NCBI GenBank assembly: GCA_039931555.1 | Contig: JBDTRP010000104.1 | Span: 67,538-131,537, forward strand | Direction of reading: 5' to 3' | DNA length: 64,000 nt | From: JAENVT01 sp039931555 | GTDB taxonomy: Bacteria; Actinomycetota; Acidimicrobiia; Acidimicrobiales; Ilumatobacteraceae | Part shown: one piece after another, positions 20,089 through 31,834 of the stretch | Layout of the letters: every line of letters starts with the position of its first letter | Position numbering within the stretch: the stretch's first letter is position 1 | Notes under the pieces: model-generated | Told to the model about the DNA's origin: nothing | Databases searched by the model: none | What the model saw: the letters and a program-made list of their open reading frames with translations, nothing else | Made by a program: the position numbers and the translations under genes

Positions 20089-21197
20089 TGGCGCCGCTCG
20101 AGGTGACCGGTCGCTGCGCCCGCGTGCGCGACCGCGTTGATCAGGCCGACGCACTGCTGGTCAGCAGCCTGACGAACATCCGGTGGTTGACCGGCTTCAC
20201 GGGCTCCAACGGGTGGGTGCTGGTCACCCCCGACGAGGTCGTGCTGGTCACGGATGGGCGGTATGGCGACCAGGCCGGCGCGCAGATGACGGCGGCCGGT
20301 GTCGACGGTCGCGTGATCGTCGGGCTGTCGGGTGCCGCGTTGCTCGACGCCCTGGCCGCCGAAGTCAGCTCGTTCGCTTCGGTGGGCTTCGAGGCGGCTC
20401 ACGTGACATACGAACAGTTCCAGCGGTACCAAGGTCTGTTCGAGCCGGCACTGGTCCCTGTCGGTGGGGTGGTCGAGGCTGAGCGCAGGCACAAGGATGC
20501 CGGCGAGATCGCACGCATGGCCGAGGCATGCCGGATTGCGGACGCCGCACTGGCCGAGTTGCACCAATCCGGTGAGCTGCGGGGACGGTCGGAGGCTGAC
20601 GTGCGGAACCAGCTGGAGATCCGCATGCGAGAGCTCGGAGCAGACGGGCCGAGCTACGAGACGATCGTGGCTACCGGTCCGATCAACTCCGCCCGCCCGC
20701 ATCATCGCCCGTCGAACACCGTGATCGAGCCGGGACACACCGTCATCATCGATGTCGGCGCGCTCTACGACGGTTATCACAGCGACATGACGCGCACGTT
20801 CTTCATCGGCGAGGCCACCAAGATGCAGCAGGACTTGTACGAGGTGGTGATTACCGCGCAACGAGCAGGCGTCGCCGCTGTCGAAGCCGGGCTCAGCACC
20901 GCGGAGCTCGATGCCGTGTGTCGCGATTCGATCGCCGAGTCCGGCTACGCCGAGTGGTTCAGCCACGGAACCGGTCACGGAGTCGGTCTGGTGATCCACG
21001 AAGACCCGTTCATCAACAGCACCGGTGACCTGAAATTGCAGGTCGGGGACGTAGTGACCGTCGAGCCGGGGGTCTATCGTGAAGGTTTCGGCGGTATCCG
21101 AGTCGAAGACCTGGTGGTCGTGACCGAGAATGGATGCCGCGTACTGACTGCATCGCCGAAGGATTCACCGTGCCCGCCATCACCACCAACGACCTGA
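20088..21197 (+). CDS. pepQ: Xaa-Pro aminopeptidase / M24 metallopeptidase
   Basis: A 369-aa dinuclear-metal peptidase acting on Xaa-Pro bonds. The creatinase-like N-terminal domain has NIRWLTGFTGSNG; the pita-bread domain has DVGALYDGYHSDMTRTF (metal Asp pair), HGTGHGVGLVIHE (metal His) and EPGVY, GGIRVEDLVVV (metal Glu). ATG 20088 forms TGATG with aroQ; GTG 20085 is also possible. Its 3' end overlaps efp by 28 nt, a conserved pepQ-efp pairing. Confidence 0.93.
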   Translation: MAPLEVTGRCARVRDRVDQADALLVSSLTNIRWLTGFTGSNGWVLVTPDEVVLVTDGRYGDQAGAQMTAAGVDGRVIVGLSGAALLDALAAEVSSFASVGFEAAHVTYEQFQRYQGLFEPALVPVGGVVEAERRHKDAGEIARMAEACRIADAALAELHQSGELRGRSEADVRNQLEIRMRELGADGPSYETIVATGPINSARPHHRPSNTVIEPGHTVIIDVGALYDGYHSDMTRTFFIGEATKMQQDLYEVVITAQRAGVAAVEAGLSTAELDAVCRDSIAESGYAEWFSHGTGHGVGLVIHEDPFINSTGDLKLQVGDVVTVEPGVYREGFGGIRVEDLVVVTENGCRVLTASPKDSPCPPSPPTT

Positions 21198-21733
21198 AGA
21201 ACGGAATCACCCTGGAGCTCGACAACGGGCTCTTCCAAGTGGTCGAGTTCCAGCACGTCAAGCCAGGCAAGGGTGGTGCGTTCGTGCGCACCAAGTTGCG
21301 CAACGTCAAGAACGGCAACGTGTTCGACCGCACGTTCAACGCCGGGGTGCGCGTCGAGCAAGCGCTGCTCGAGAAGAAGGACATGCAGTTCCTGTACCGC
21401 GATGGCGACGAGTACGTCTTCATGGACAACGACAACTACGACCAGATCCACGTTGCGCCGGTCGCCCTCGGCGATGCGGCGAACTACATGGTCGAACAGG
21501 CTGTCGCAATCATCGCGTTCTACCAGGGTGAGATCGTCTCGGTCGAGATCCCGGCTTCTGTCGAGCTGGTCATCACCGATACCGAGCCGGGCATGCAGGG
21601 CGACCGCGTGTCGGGCGCTCGCAAGCCGGCCACGCTCGAGACCGGGCTGGTGCTGCAGGTTCCGCTGTTCATCAACCCGGGCGACCGGGTCAAGGTCGAC
21701 ACTCGCAGCGGCGATTACATCACCCGGGTTTGA
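21170..21733 (+). CDS. efp: Elongation factor P
   Basis: Relieves ribosome stalling at proline runs. The 187 aa include the KOW-like domain I with the tip loop KPGKGGAFVRTKLRN (the Lys in PGKGG is the modifiable position), then OB domains II and III, ending NPGDRVKVDTRSGDYITRV. GTG 21170 gives the normal VPAITTNDLKNG start and lies inside the pepQ 3' end. nusB begins 1 nt after its stop. Confidence 0.97.
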   Translation: MPAITTNDLKNGITLELDNGLFQVVEFQHVKPGKGGAFVRTKLRNVKNGNVFDRTFNAGVRVEQALLEKKDMQFLYRDGDEYVFMDNDNYDQIHVAPVALGDAANYMVEQAVAIIAFYQGEIVSVEIPASVELVITDTEPGMQGDRVSGARKPATLETGLVLQVPLFINPGDRVKVDTRSGDYITRV

Positions 21734-21734
21734 G

Positions 21735-22157
21735 GTGACGCGACGCAGGGTTCGTCCCGCCGACGACGAACGTTCGGACTCGCGCGAGCGGGCGATGATG
21801 CTGCTGTACGAGGCGGACTCGAAGGGCATCTCCGCACGCGAGGTGTTGGCCGCGCAGATCTCGGAAGCGGACGAACTGACCACGTTGCTGGTCGAGGGCG
21901 TCGAGGAGAACCAGAGCCGGCTCGACGACGCGATCACCACGTATGCCAAGGGCTGGACATTGGCTCGCATGCCGACGATCGACAGGACCGTCCTGCGGAT
22001 TGCCGGTTTCGAGCTACTCGGCCGCCGCGACGTGCCGGTCGCCGTGGTGCTCAACGAGGCGGTCGAGCTGGCCAAGCGGTTCTCCACCGACGACTCGGGT
22101 CGGTTCGTCAACGGCGTGCTCTCGTCGCTGGTACCGGTGCTGCGCCCGAGTGCCTGA
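21735..22157 (+). CDS. nusB: Transcription antitermination factor NusB
   Basis: An RNA-binding subunit of the rRNA antitermination complex, with NusE/S10. The 140 aa are all-helical, with RERAMMLLYEADSKG at the start, LARMPTIDRTVLRIAGFELL in the middle and EAVELAKRFSTDDSGRFVNGVL at the C-terminus. GTG 21735 follows efp at once. In many actinobacteria the pyrimidine operon starts right after nusB; here the DUF2079 and glycosyltransferase genes intervene. Confidence 0.95.
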   Translation: MTRRRVRPADDERSDSRERAMMLLYEADSKGISAREVLAAQISEADELTTLLVEGVEENQSRLDDAITTYAKGWTLARMPTIDRTVLRIAGFELLGRRDVPVAVVLNEAVELAKRFSTDDSGRFVNGVLSSLVPVLRPSA

Positions 22158-22190
22158 AATCCGCACTGATCTGACACCTATCATCGCGAC

Positions 22191-23747
22191 GTGATCGTCG
22201 AGGAAGAAGTCGCCTCCAGCGTGGAGCTGGTCGACGATCCCACGGCCGAGATCACGCTGGGCCGAGTCGAGCGCTGGATCGAGCGGTTCTCGACCATCCA
22301 TCCAGCCGCCTGGTTCACTGCCGCGGGCGCGGCCCTGTTCGCCCTCGTGTTCGGCAAGCTCGGCGTGCAACACCACGACAACTTCGGCACGTGGTCGTAC
22401 GACATGGGCATCTACGACCAGGGCTTCTGGCTCGTATCGCGCGGCGGACAGAGCTTCATGACCGTTCGTGGCATGGAGTTCTGGGGACACCACCTCAACC
22501 TGATCGTGGTCGTCTTCGTCCCGTTCTACTGGCTGGGCGCTGGCCCCTCGTTCCTCTACGTGGCACAGGCCGTCGGGCTGGCCGTCGCCGCGTTCCCGAT
22601 TTACCTGATCGCCCGGGATCGGTTCGCCAAACCGTGGATGGGACTGCTGTTCGCGGCCGTCTATCTGATGTACGCGCCGATCCAATGGATCAGCTGGGCC
22701 AACTTCCACCCGGAGGCGTTGGTGATCGCCCCGCTGCTGTATGCGTGGTGGTTCGCCAGCCATCGCCGGTGGCGTGGCATGTTCATCGCGCTGTTGTTCG
22801 CCTTGTCGATCCGCGAAGACGCCGCGCTCGTCGTGATCATGCTCGGCCTGATCCTGGCGTTCATGTACCGCCCCGGCAAGGGCGACCACCGTGATCGGAT
22901 GATGGCGTTGTGGACACTCGGCCTGGGCTTCGGGTGGTATGTGATCGCCACCAAGCTCGTGATCCCACACTTCAATCAGGGCAAGCAACCGTTCTACATC
23001 CAGTACTTCTACAGCAACTACGGCAAGGACGTCCCGGCGATCATCGAGACCATGCTGCGCCACCCGAACCGTGTGATCGGCGATGCCACCCAGCCGGATC
23101 GACTGCGGTTCTACCGCGATCTCGCCCTGCCGCTCGGTGGACTGCCACTGGCGGCTCCCTTGGCGCTGCTGATGGCAGCCCCACAGATGCTGGCCAGCGT
23201 GATCGGCCTCAGCCCCTACGCCAGAAGCATCCACTACCAGTACACGGCGATGATGATCGCCCCACTGATGATCGCGGCGATCGAAGGCGGTCGGGTGTTG
23301 TGGCGCTTCAAGATCATGCACATCGTGTTGCCCATCTGGCTGTTGGGATGTGCGTACATGACCAACGTCGCCTGGTCACCGTCACCGGTCGGCGACTCGT
23401 ACAACGTGTGGGCACGGCCGAACCCGCGTCACGATTCGATGCGTGAGGCCTTGAAGCTGGTGCCGGCCGACGCGTCCGTCGCGGCCACGTACACCCTGTT
23501 GCCGCACCTGTCCCATCGCGCCCAGATCTACGACTGGCCCAACCCGTGGGTGCCGTCGTACTGGGGCAACGATGACGGCTACCGCCTACCGGATCCGGCG
23601 ACCATCGAGTACATCGTGCTCGATCGGACCCAGGTCGGCCCGGCACAGCAAGCGCTGGTCGCCAGCATGATCGCGCCTGATGGTCCCTACCAGGTCTTGT
23701 TCGATGCCGACGACGTGCTGGTCGCCAGACGCAAGTCGGCGGGCTAG
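22191..23747 (+). CDS. DUF2079 multi-pass membrane protein
   Basis: A 518-aa integral membrane protein of the DUF2079 family (GT-C-like architecture). The N-terminal 30 residues are cytoplasmic; then many hydrophobic helices, with the family-type loop HDNFGTWSYDMGIYDQGFW followed by GHHLNLIVVVFVPFYWLG. DUF2079 proteins are suspected polyprenol-linked sugar transferases, unproven here. GTG 22191 has TATCAT (22179-22184) 6 nt upstream. The stop overlaps that of the convergent glycosyltransferase by 4 nt, consistent with a joint envelope role. Confidence 0.85.
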   Translation: MIVEEEVASSVELVDDPTAEITLGRVERWIERFSTIHPAAWFTAAGAALFALVFGKLGVQHHDNFGTWSYDMGIYDQGFWLVSRGGQSFMTVRGMEFWGHHLNLIVVVFVPFYWLGAGPSFLYVAQAVGLAVAAFPIYLIARDRFAKPWMGLLFAAVYLMYAPIQWISWANFHPEALVIAPLLYAWWFASHRRWRGMFIALLFALSIREDAALVVIMLGLILAFMYRPGKGDHRDRMMALWTLGLGFGWYVIATKLVIPHFNQGKQPFYIQYFYSNYGKDVPAIIETMLRHPNRVIGDATQPDRLRFYRDLALPLGGLPLAAPLALLMAAPQMLASVIGLSPYARSIHYQYTAMMIAPLMIAAIEGGRVLWRFKIMHIVLPIWLLGCAYMTNVAWSPSPVGDSYNVWARPNPRHDSMREALKLVPADASVAATYTLLPHLSHRAQIYDWPNPWVPSYWGNDDGYRLPDPATIEYIVLDRTQVGPAQQALVASMIAPDGPYQVLFDADDVLVARRKSAG

Positions 23748-25276
23748 CGCCTGCGGGCGATCAGCAAGAGGTTCTTGCCGAACGGCGGGTTGGGCACCAA
23801 TCGCTGGATCAACTTGCTGACCGGCACGACAGCACGGTCGAAGACTGCCGACGAGGAAGCACTGAGAGATTGCCGGTTCAGCAGTCGGTACATCAGCCAG
23901 TACGGCACGATGCCGGCGACCTCGAGATACCGAAGGTCGACGATCTCGAAGCCTGCGCCGGCCACCGCCTCGCGCAGCAGCGACTTGTCGTACCGGCGAT
24001 GATGCCCGGATTTGAAGTCGAGGCTGCCGTACAGCCGCGACATCGCCGGAACGAACACCCCGAGCGACCCCCCGGGCGCGACGAGATCGAACGCCGTTCG
24101 CATCTCCGCGGCATCGTCGAGAATGTGCTCGAGCACGTTGATGTAGATGATCGAGTCGAACTGTTGGGGCCGGGTGCGTGCCAGTTCCTGCGACGTGAGT
24201 TGCAGGGCGGTCACGTTCCGCATTCGCGAAGCGGCCTCGCGCAGTTCCTCGAAGAGGTTCTCGGCCGGCTCGATCGCAGTGATCTCGCTCGCTGGCTTGC
24301 GGTCGGCGAGCTCGGTTGCGATGGTGCCGATGCCGGCGCCCACTTCGAGGATGCGTTGACCAAGGTGGGGCGCGAGCTCATCAGCGATCCACCCGAAGAA
24401 CCGGTTGGCCTGGGCCAGGTTCTCGAGCTCCTCCGCCGCGCCGAACTGCGAGTTCGACGACGCTGGCTGGGCCTGCATGCGGGCTGATCGGGCCGCCCAC
24501 GTGGCCTGGTCGCGCCGGCCTTCGCTGCGGACTTCGGCGATCATCACACGAGTCGCGTGCAGACTGCGCCAGAACGCCGTGATGTCGGAGAACGAGAGCG
24601 ACCGAACGCCGGCGTAGCGGGGCCGGAACGTGATCGGGCACTCCGTGACGGAGAACCCGGCAGCTTGCGCGACCGCGACCGATGCAGCGAAGTAGCCGTA
24701 GCCGTCGGGCGGCACCTCGCGGTCGATCCACAACTGTGCGACGTCGGGACGGATGATCCGAAACGACGTCGTCGCATCGTGAACACCTTTCAAGCCGATG
24801 ATCCGCCGAGCGAGGATGTTTGCGGTCCGACTGACAATCGAGCGCAATGCAGACGTACCGGGGGAGGAGCCGCCTCGTACCCACCGTGACCCGATCGTGA
24901 CCCCACTGCGCCGGGCCACGAACGCCCGCACCAGGTCGACGATCTGGCGTGCGTCGTGATGGCCGTCAGGGTCGAGGGTGGCGAAGAAGTCGCGTCCACC
25001 CTCGCGGAGGAGGTATCCGAAACCGGCCAGCTGCGACCCGCCGAGGCCGAGATTCGCCCCGGTGAGCACCTCGAGCTTGATTCCGAGTCTGGCGGCCTCG
25101 TCGGTGGCGATCGCGGCCGTGTTGTCGGGACTCGAGTCGTCGACCAACAAGACGTCGATCTCGATGCCCGAGCGCCGCAGGACCGACGCGGCTTCCTCGA
25201 GCTCTGCCAGCACCGGACCGACCGAGGCGCCACTGTTGTAGGTCGCGAGCACCACGGTGCCGCGAAGATCTGGCAT
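23744..25276 (-). CDS. Fusion: GT2 glycosyltransferase + class I SAM methyltransferase
   Basis: A 510-aa two-domain protein. Residues about 5-245 are a polyprenol-phosphate mannosyltransferase-like GT2 domain: VVLATYNSG, LLVDDSSPDNT, and the metal site LDPDGHHD. After a linker rich in Gln/Ser, a Rossmann methyltransferase starts near residue 300, with motif I ILEVGAGIGT, then NVLEHI and PGGSLGVFVPA. No membrane helix is evident. It probably glycosylates a lipid carrier and methylates the same or a related product (inference). ATG 25276 has TACCTT 6 nt upstream on the minus strand. Confidence 0.86.
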   Translation of the reverse strand: MPDLRGTVVLATYNSGASVGPVLAELEEAASVLRRSGIEIDVLLVDDSSPDNTAAIATDEAARLGIKLEVLTGANLGLGGSQLAGFGYLLREGGRDFFATLDPDGHHDARQIVDLVRAFVARRSGVTIGSRWVRGGSSPGTSALRSIVSRTANILARRIIGLKGVHDATTSFRIIRPDVAQLWIDREVPPDGYGYFAASVAVAQAAGFSVTECPITFRPRYAGVRSLSFSDITAFWRSLHATRVMIAEVRSEGRRDQATWAARSARMQAQPASSNSQFGAAEELENLAQANRFFGWIADELAPHLGQRILEVGAGIGTIATELADRKPASEITAIEPAENLFEELREAASRMRNVTALQLTSQELARTRPQQFDSIIYINVLEHILDDAAEMRTAFDLVAPGGSLGVFVPAMSRLYGSLDFKSGHHRRYDKSLLREAVAGAGFEIVDLRYLEVAGIVPYWLMYRLLNRQSLSASSSAVFDRAVVPVSKLIQRLVPNPPFGKNLLLIARRR

Positions 25277-25348
25277 CCGGGCAAGGTATCACCGCCCCGG
25301 AGCCGATGTCCGGCGGCCGGTTCACGGTGGCGCGTGCTGTCGTCCTGC

Positions 25349-25398
25349 TAGTCTCGCCCTGCCGTGAAATGGGTCCCGTGAGGCCCATACGGGAGGAG
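25349..25398 (+). promoter_or_regulatory. Distal carA promoter (TAGTCT) and PyrR-type RNA hairpin beside a Shine-Dalgarno
   Basis: TAGTCT at 25349-25354 predicts a transcript start near 25361. The RNA then has a perfect 7-bp hairpin at 25369-25388 with hexaloop CCGTGA (25376-25381). GGTCCCGTGAGGCC (25372-25385) matches the PyrR binding-loop consensus ARUCCNGNGAGGYU at 12 of 14 positions, with the first and last bases changed together so pairing is kept. Two nt later a strong Shine-Dalgarno (GGGAGGAG, 25391-25398) begins. An alternative helix, 25374-25379 with 25389-25394, would mask that site. This predicts translational control by PyrR and UMP. Confidence 0.72.
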
Positions 25399-25404
25399 CA
25401 AATC

Positions 25405-25563
25405 GTGTGGTTCATCGATCTGGGTGCCAGTCTGCGCGCCCGACCTGGTGCTGTGAGCGGGCTGTGGCGCCCAGATCCGGTCACCGAATGGGGATCCTCC
25501 AATAATCATGCACTAGATTGCATGAACATGCAGTTACTCTCGTCGATGACGGTGTGCCCGTGA
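25405..25563 (+). CDS. Leader ORF translationally coupled to carA
   Basis: A 52-codon frame begins at GTG 25405, 6 nt after GGGAGGAG, and stops at TGA 25561-25563, overlapping the carA GTG (25560) as GTGA. The peptide (VWFIDLGASLRARPGAV at its start) resembles no family I know and has no Arg-rich or pause-like run. ATG 25528 in the same frame lies 8 nt after TAGATT and could be the leaderless start on the proximal transcript. Its likely job is to pass ribosomes to carA, which has no Shine-Dalgarno of its own. Confidence 0.55.
   Translation: MWFIDLGASLRARPGAVSGLWRPDPVTEWGSSNNHALDCMNMQLLSSMTVCP
25500..25531 (+). promoter_or_regulatory. Tandem ARG boxes with embedded proximal carA promoter
   Basis: Two half-symmetric sites with centres 20 bp apart: CAATAATCATGC (25500-25511) and GCATGAACATGC (25520-25531). 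The second differs from the perfect argC palindrome GCATGATCATGC only at one central base; the first matches it at 9 of 12. TAGATT (25514-25519), a possible -10, lies between them. Spacing and sequence equal those at argC (52038-52074), so ArgR is the likely ligand. Confidence 0.68.
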
Positions 25564-26647
25564 TCCGGGAGGCGGTCCTGGTCCTTGCCGATGGCAGTGT
25601 CTTCGAAGGCGAGTTGTTCGGCGCCGACCCGCCTGGCGGGATCGCCAGCGGCGAAGTGGTCTTCAACACGGTGATGAGCGGCTACCAGGAGGTCATCACC
25701 GACCCCTCGTACGCCGGGCAGATCATCACGTTCACGTCTCCCCACATCGGCAACTACGGCACCAATCAGGCCGACCTCGAATCCGAGCGCCCGTTCTGTC
25801 GCGGGGTCGTCGTGCGCGAGATCGCTCGCCATCACAGCAATCACCGCGCTGAGGAATCGCTCGATGCCATGCTGCGGGTTCACGGCGTCAGCGGTATCGG
25901 TGGCATCGACACGCGGCGGTTGACGCGGATCCTGCGCGAAACGGGCGCGATGGCCGGGGCGTTCGGCACAGCGGATCTTTCTGCACTCCACGCCGCGGCA
26001 GCCGTCGAGCCGGGCACGGACGGCATCGATCTCGTCGCCGGCGTGACCTGTGCCGCGCCGTACAGCGCGGGAACTGCAGCCGATGGTGGACGTCGGATCG
26101 TCGCATTCGACTTCGGCATCAAGCGGACGATGGTGCGCCACCTCGCCGGGCTCGGCATCGTCGATGTCGTCCCAGCGTCTACCACCGCGGCGGAGGTGCT
26201 GGCCCGACAACCCGACGGCGTGTTCTTGTCGAACGGTCCCGGCGACCCGGCGATGGTCGGATATGCGGTCGACACGATCGCCGAACTGCTCGGGGAGGTT
26301 CCGATCTTCGGCATCTGCCTCGGTCACCAGTTGCTCAGTCGGGCGCTCGGTGGCGAGACGTTCAAGCTGCCGTTCGGTCACCATGGGGGCAACCATCCCG
26401 TGCGTCACGAAACGTCGGGTCACATCGAGATCACCAGCCAGAACCACAACTTCTGCGTCGATACGACGAGCCTCGACGGCAAGGTCGAGGTGACGCATCT
26501 CAACCTCAACGATCAAACCAACGAGGGCATGCGCGTGCTGGGAGCGCCGGCATTCAGCGTGCAGTACCACCCTGAGGCGGGGCCAGGGCCGCACGACTCG
26601 AGGTACCTGTTCGACATGTTCGCCGAGCTGATGGACGCGAGGTCCTG

Positions 26648-26648
<1 letters not shown>
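25560..26648 (+). CDS. carA: Carbamoyl-phosphate synthase small (glutaminase) subunit
   Basis: Supplies ammonia from glutamine to CarB for carbamoyl phosphate used in arginine and pyrimidine synthesis. The 362 aa begin VIREAVLVLADGSVFEG, the family start. The class I glutaminase triad is intact: Cys in FGICLGHQLL, and His and Glu in QYHPEAGPGP. GTG 25560 or in-frame GTG 25554 could initiate; 25560 overlaps the leader ORF stop. TGATG links it to carB. Confidence 0.96.
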
Positions 26649-29931
<3,283 letters not shown>

Positions 29932-29935
<4 letters not shown>

Positions 29936-30846
29936 CCGTCGACCTTCGCACTCGCGTCGGATCGGTGGCGCTGCCCAACCCAGTGATGACGGCCTCGGGG
30001 ACTGCGGGGCACGGCGCGGAGTTCCACTCGTTCTTCGACCTGGGCGTGCTCGGCGCGCACGTCGTCAAGTCGCTCGCCGCGTTCGAGTGGGAGGGCAACC
30101 CGCCGCCTCGGGTGCATCCGGCCGGAGTCGGCATGATCAACGCAGTGGGGCTGCAGGGACCCGGTGTGATTGCCTGGCTGGCCGATGAGCTCCCGGCGCT
30201 GACCGCGACCGGCACACGAGTCGTTGCCAGCATCTGGGGGCGCACCCTCGACGAGTACCGCCGCGCCGCCGAACTGCTTGCCGAGGCGCCGGACAACGTC
30301 GTGGCGGTCGAGGTCAACCTTTCGTGCCCCAATTTGGAGGGGCGCCGGGGGATTTTTGCCCACGACCCCGACCTGTCGACAACCGTGATCGAGGCAACGG
30401 CGGTGTGCGGGCGACCCCGTTGGGCCAAGCTCAGCGCCAACACGGATCGCGTCGTGGAGGTTGCCGCAGCAGTCCAGCGCGCAGGGGCCGAGGCGGTGAC
30501 GTTGATCAACACCCTGCTCGGGATGGTCATCGATCCAACGTCTCGGCGGCCTGCGCTGGGGGCGGGGGGAGGCGGCTACAGTGGCAATCCCGTGCATCCG
30601 GTCGCCGTGCGAACGGTCTTCGACGTGTTCACCGCCCTTCCTGAGCTGGCCATCATCGGAGTCGGAGGAGTCTCCAGTGGGTGGGATGCCGTCGAGTTGA
30701 TGCTCGCCGGAGCGAGCGCGGTACAGGTCGGAACGGCCAATTTCGCCGACCCGCGCACCCCGATTCGGGTGCTTGCCGGGCTTGGCCAGTGGTGCGAGCA
30801 GCACGGCGTCGGAGCGGTGGCGGAACTCGTCGGAGCGGCTCATTGA
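29932..30846 (+). CDS. pyrD: Dihydroorotate dehydrogenase, class 1 (catalytic subunit)
   Basis: Oxidises dihydroorotate to orotate with FMN. The 304 aa show NPVMTASGTAG at the N-terminus, the class 1 catalytic Cys in VNLSCPN, the phosphate-binding GVGGVSSGWDA, and no membrane-anchoring extension, so it is class 1, most like 1B. Class 1B enzymes work with an iron-sulfur subunit PyrK, which is not in the window. It follows carB by a GTGA overlap; pyrF usually occupies this position in actinobacteria. Confidence 0.9.
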
Positions 30847-30891
30847 CAGAATGCCGCGCATGAATGCGTGGTCAGGACTAGGGTTTTCGTT

Positions 30892-31203
30892 ATGGCAACA
30901 CCTCCTCAACTCACGCCCGAACAACGTACGGCTGCTCTGGCCAAGGCTGCCGAGGCCCGCGCTGCTCGAGCCGAACTGAAGAATCAACTGAAGAATGGTT
31001 CTGTCTCGATCCGTGAGGCACTCGCTTCGACCAGCGTGACCGTCGGCAAACTCAAAGTGGTTTCAATGCTCGAGTCGCTGCCGGGCGTCGGCAAGGTGAA
31101 GGCTCGCAAGATCATGGAAGACATCGGCATCGCCGACAACCGCCGCGTACAAGGGCTTGGCGCCGTCCAGAAGCAGTCATTGCTCGATCAACTCGGCAAG
31201 TGA
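30892..31203 (+). CDS. mihF: Actinobacterial integration host factor
   Basis: A 103-aa nucleoid-associated DNA-binding protein found only in actinobacteria, unrelated to the HU/IHF fold. The helix-two-turn-helix signature LESLPGVGKVKARKIMEDIGI is near residue 65, preceded by the basic Ala-rich N-terminus (QRTAALAKAAEARAAR). ATG 30892 has TAGGGT (30879-30884) 7 nt upstream, so it has its own leaderless promoter despite following pyrD. It is normally next to gmk, as here. Confidence 0.95.
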   Translation: MATPPQLTPEQRTAALAKAAEARAARAELKNQLKNGSVSIREALASTSVTVGKLKVVSMLESLPGVGKVKARKIMEDIGIADNRRVQGLGAVQKQSLLDQLGK

Positions 31204-31207
31204 GGCC

Positions 31208-31777
31208 ATGGCGGCCAGCGACGGCACCGCCGACCCACTCATCATCGTCATCTCCGGCCCCGGTGGGGTAGGCAAGGGAACGATCGTCAACGCCCTCGTC
31301 GAGCGCGACCCGAACCTCTGGCTCAGCAGGTCGTGGACGACGAGACAGCAGCGCCGGGGCGAACCCGACACTGCCTACGTGTTCACCGACCATGCGGGTT
31401 TTGAACGGCGCATCGCCGATGGTGGGTTCTTGGAGTGGACCAAGTTCCTCGACAACTACTACGGCACTCCGACGCCCGATCTGTCCGTTGGTCGTGATGT
31501 GGTGCTCGAGATCGAGGTCGATGGCGCCAGTCAGGTGAAACGCCTCCACGACGAGGCGATCCTGATCTTCGTGTTGCCGCCATCTCGAGACGAACAGCAA
31601 CGCCGTCTGCGTGGGCGCGGTGACCCAGAGGATCTGGTCGACCAGCGGTTGCGCAAGGCACTCGACGAGGAGCCGGTCGGCTTGGCAATGGCCGACCACG
31701 TCGTGGTCAACGACAACCTCGAGCGCACGGTCGACGAGATGCTGACGATCATCGACAAACACCGCAACGAGCGTTAA
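31208..31777 (+). CDS. gmk: Guanylate kinase
   Basis: Phosphorylates GMP to GDP. The 189 aa have a P-loop ISGPGGVGKGT (the usual Ser after GP is Gly), the GMP-binding region SRSWTTRQQRRGE and FLEWTKFLDNYYGTP, and VVLEIEVDGASQVK. ATG 31208 follows mihF by 4 nt. The frame back to 31157 lies within mihF and is ignored. Confidence 0.95.
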   Translation: MAASDGTADPLIIVISGPGGVGKGTIVNALVERDPNLWLSRSWTTRQQRRGEPDTAYVFTDHAGFERRIADGGFLEWTKFLDNYYGTPTPDLSVGRDVVLEIEVDGASQVKRLHDEAILIFVLPPSRDEQQRRLRGRGDPEDLVDQRLRKALDEEPVGLAMADHVVVNDNLERTVDEMLTIIDKHRNER

Positions 31778-31802
31778 CCGCCAGGTTGCGGTCCCGCCGC
31801 GG

Positions 31803-31827
31803 TACACTGGCAAACCGCTTCAGGAGG
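31803..31827 (+). promoter_or_regulatory. rpoZ promoter and Shine-Dalgarno
   Basis: TACACT at 31803-31808 is a -10 candidate, and AGGAGG at 31822-31827 lies 7 nt before ATG 31835. Unlike most lead genes here, rpoZ appears to have a true ribosome-binding site and a short 5' UTR. I see no good -35. Confidence 0.4.
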
Positions 31828-31834
31828 CTGAACT

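Noticed and set aside
30841..30891. Third ARG box before mihF (CGCATGAATGCG)
   Set aside because: The half-site spacing differs from the argC and carA boxes and no tandem partner lies 20 bp away.
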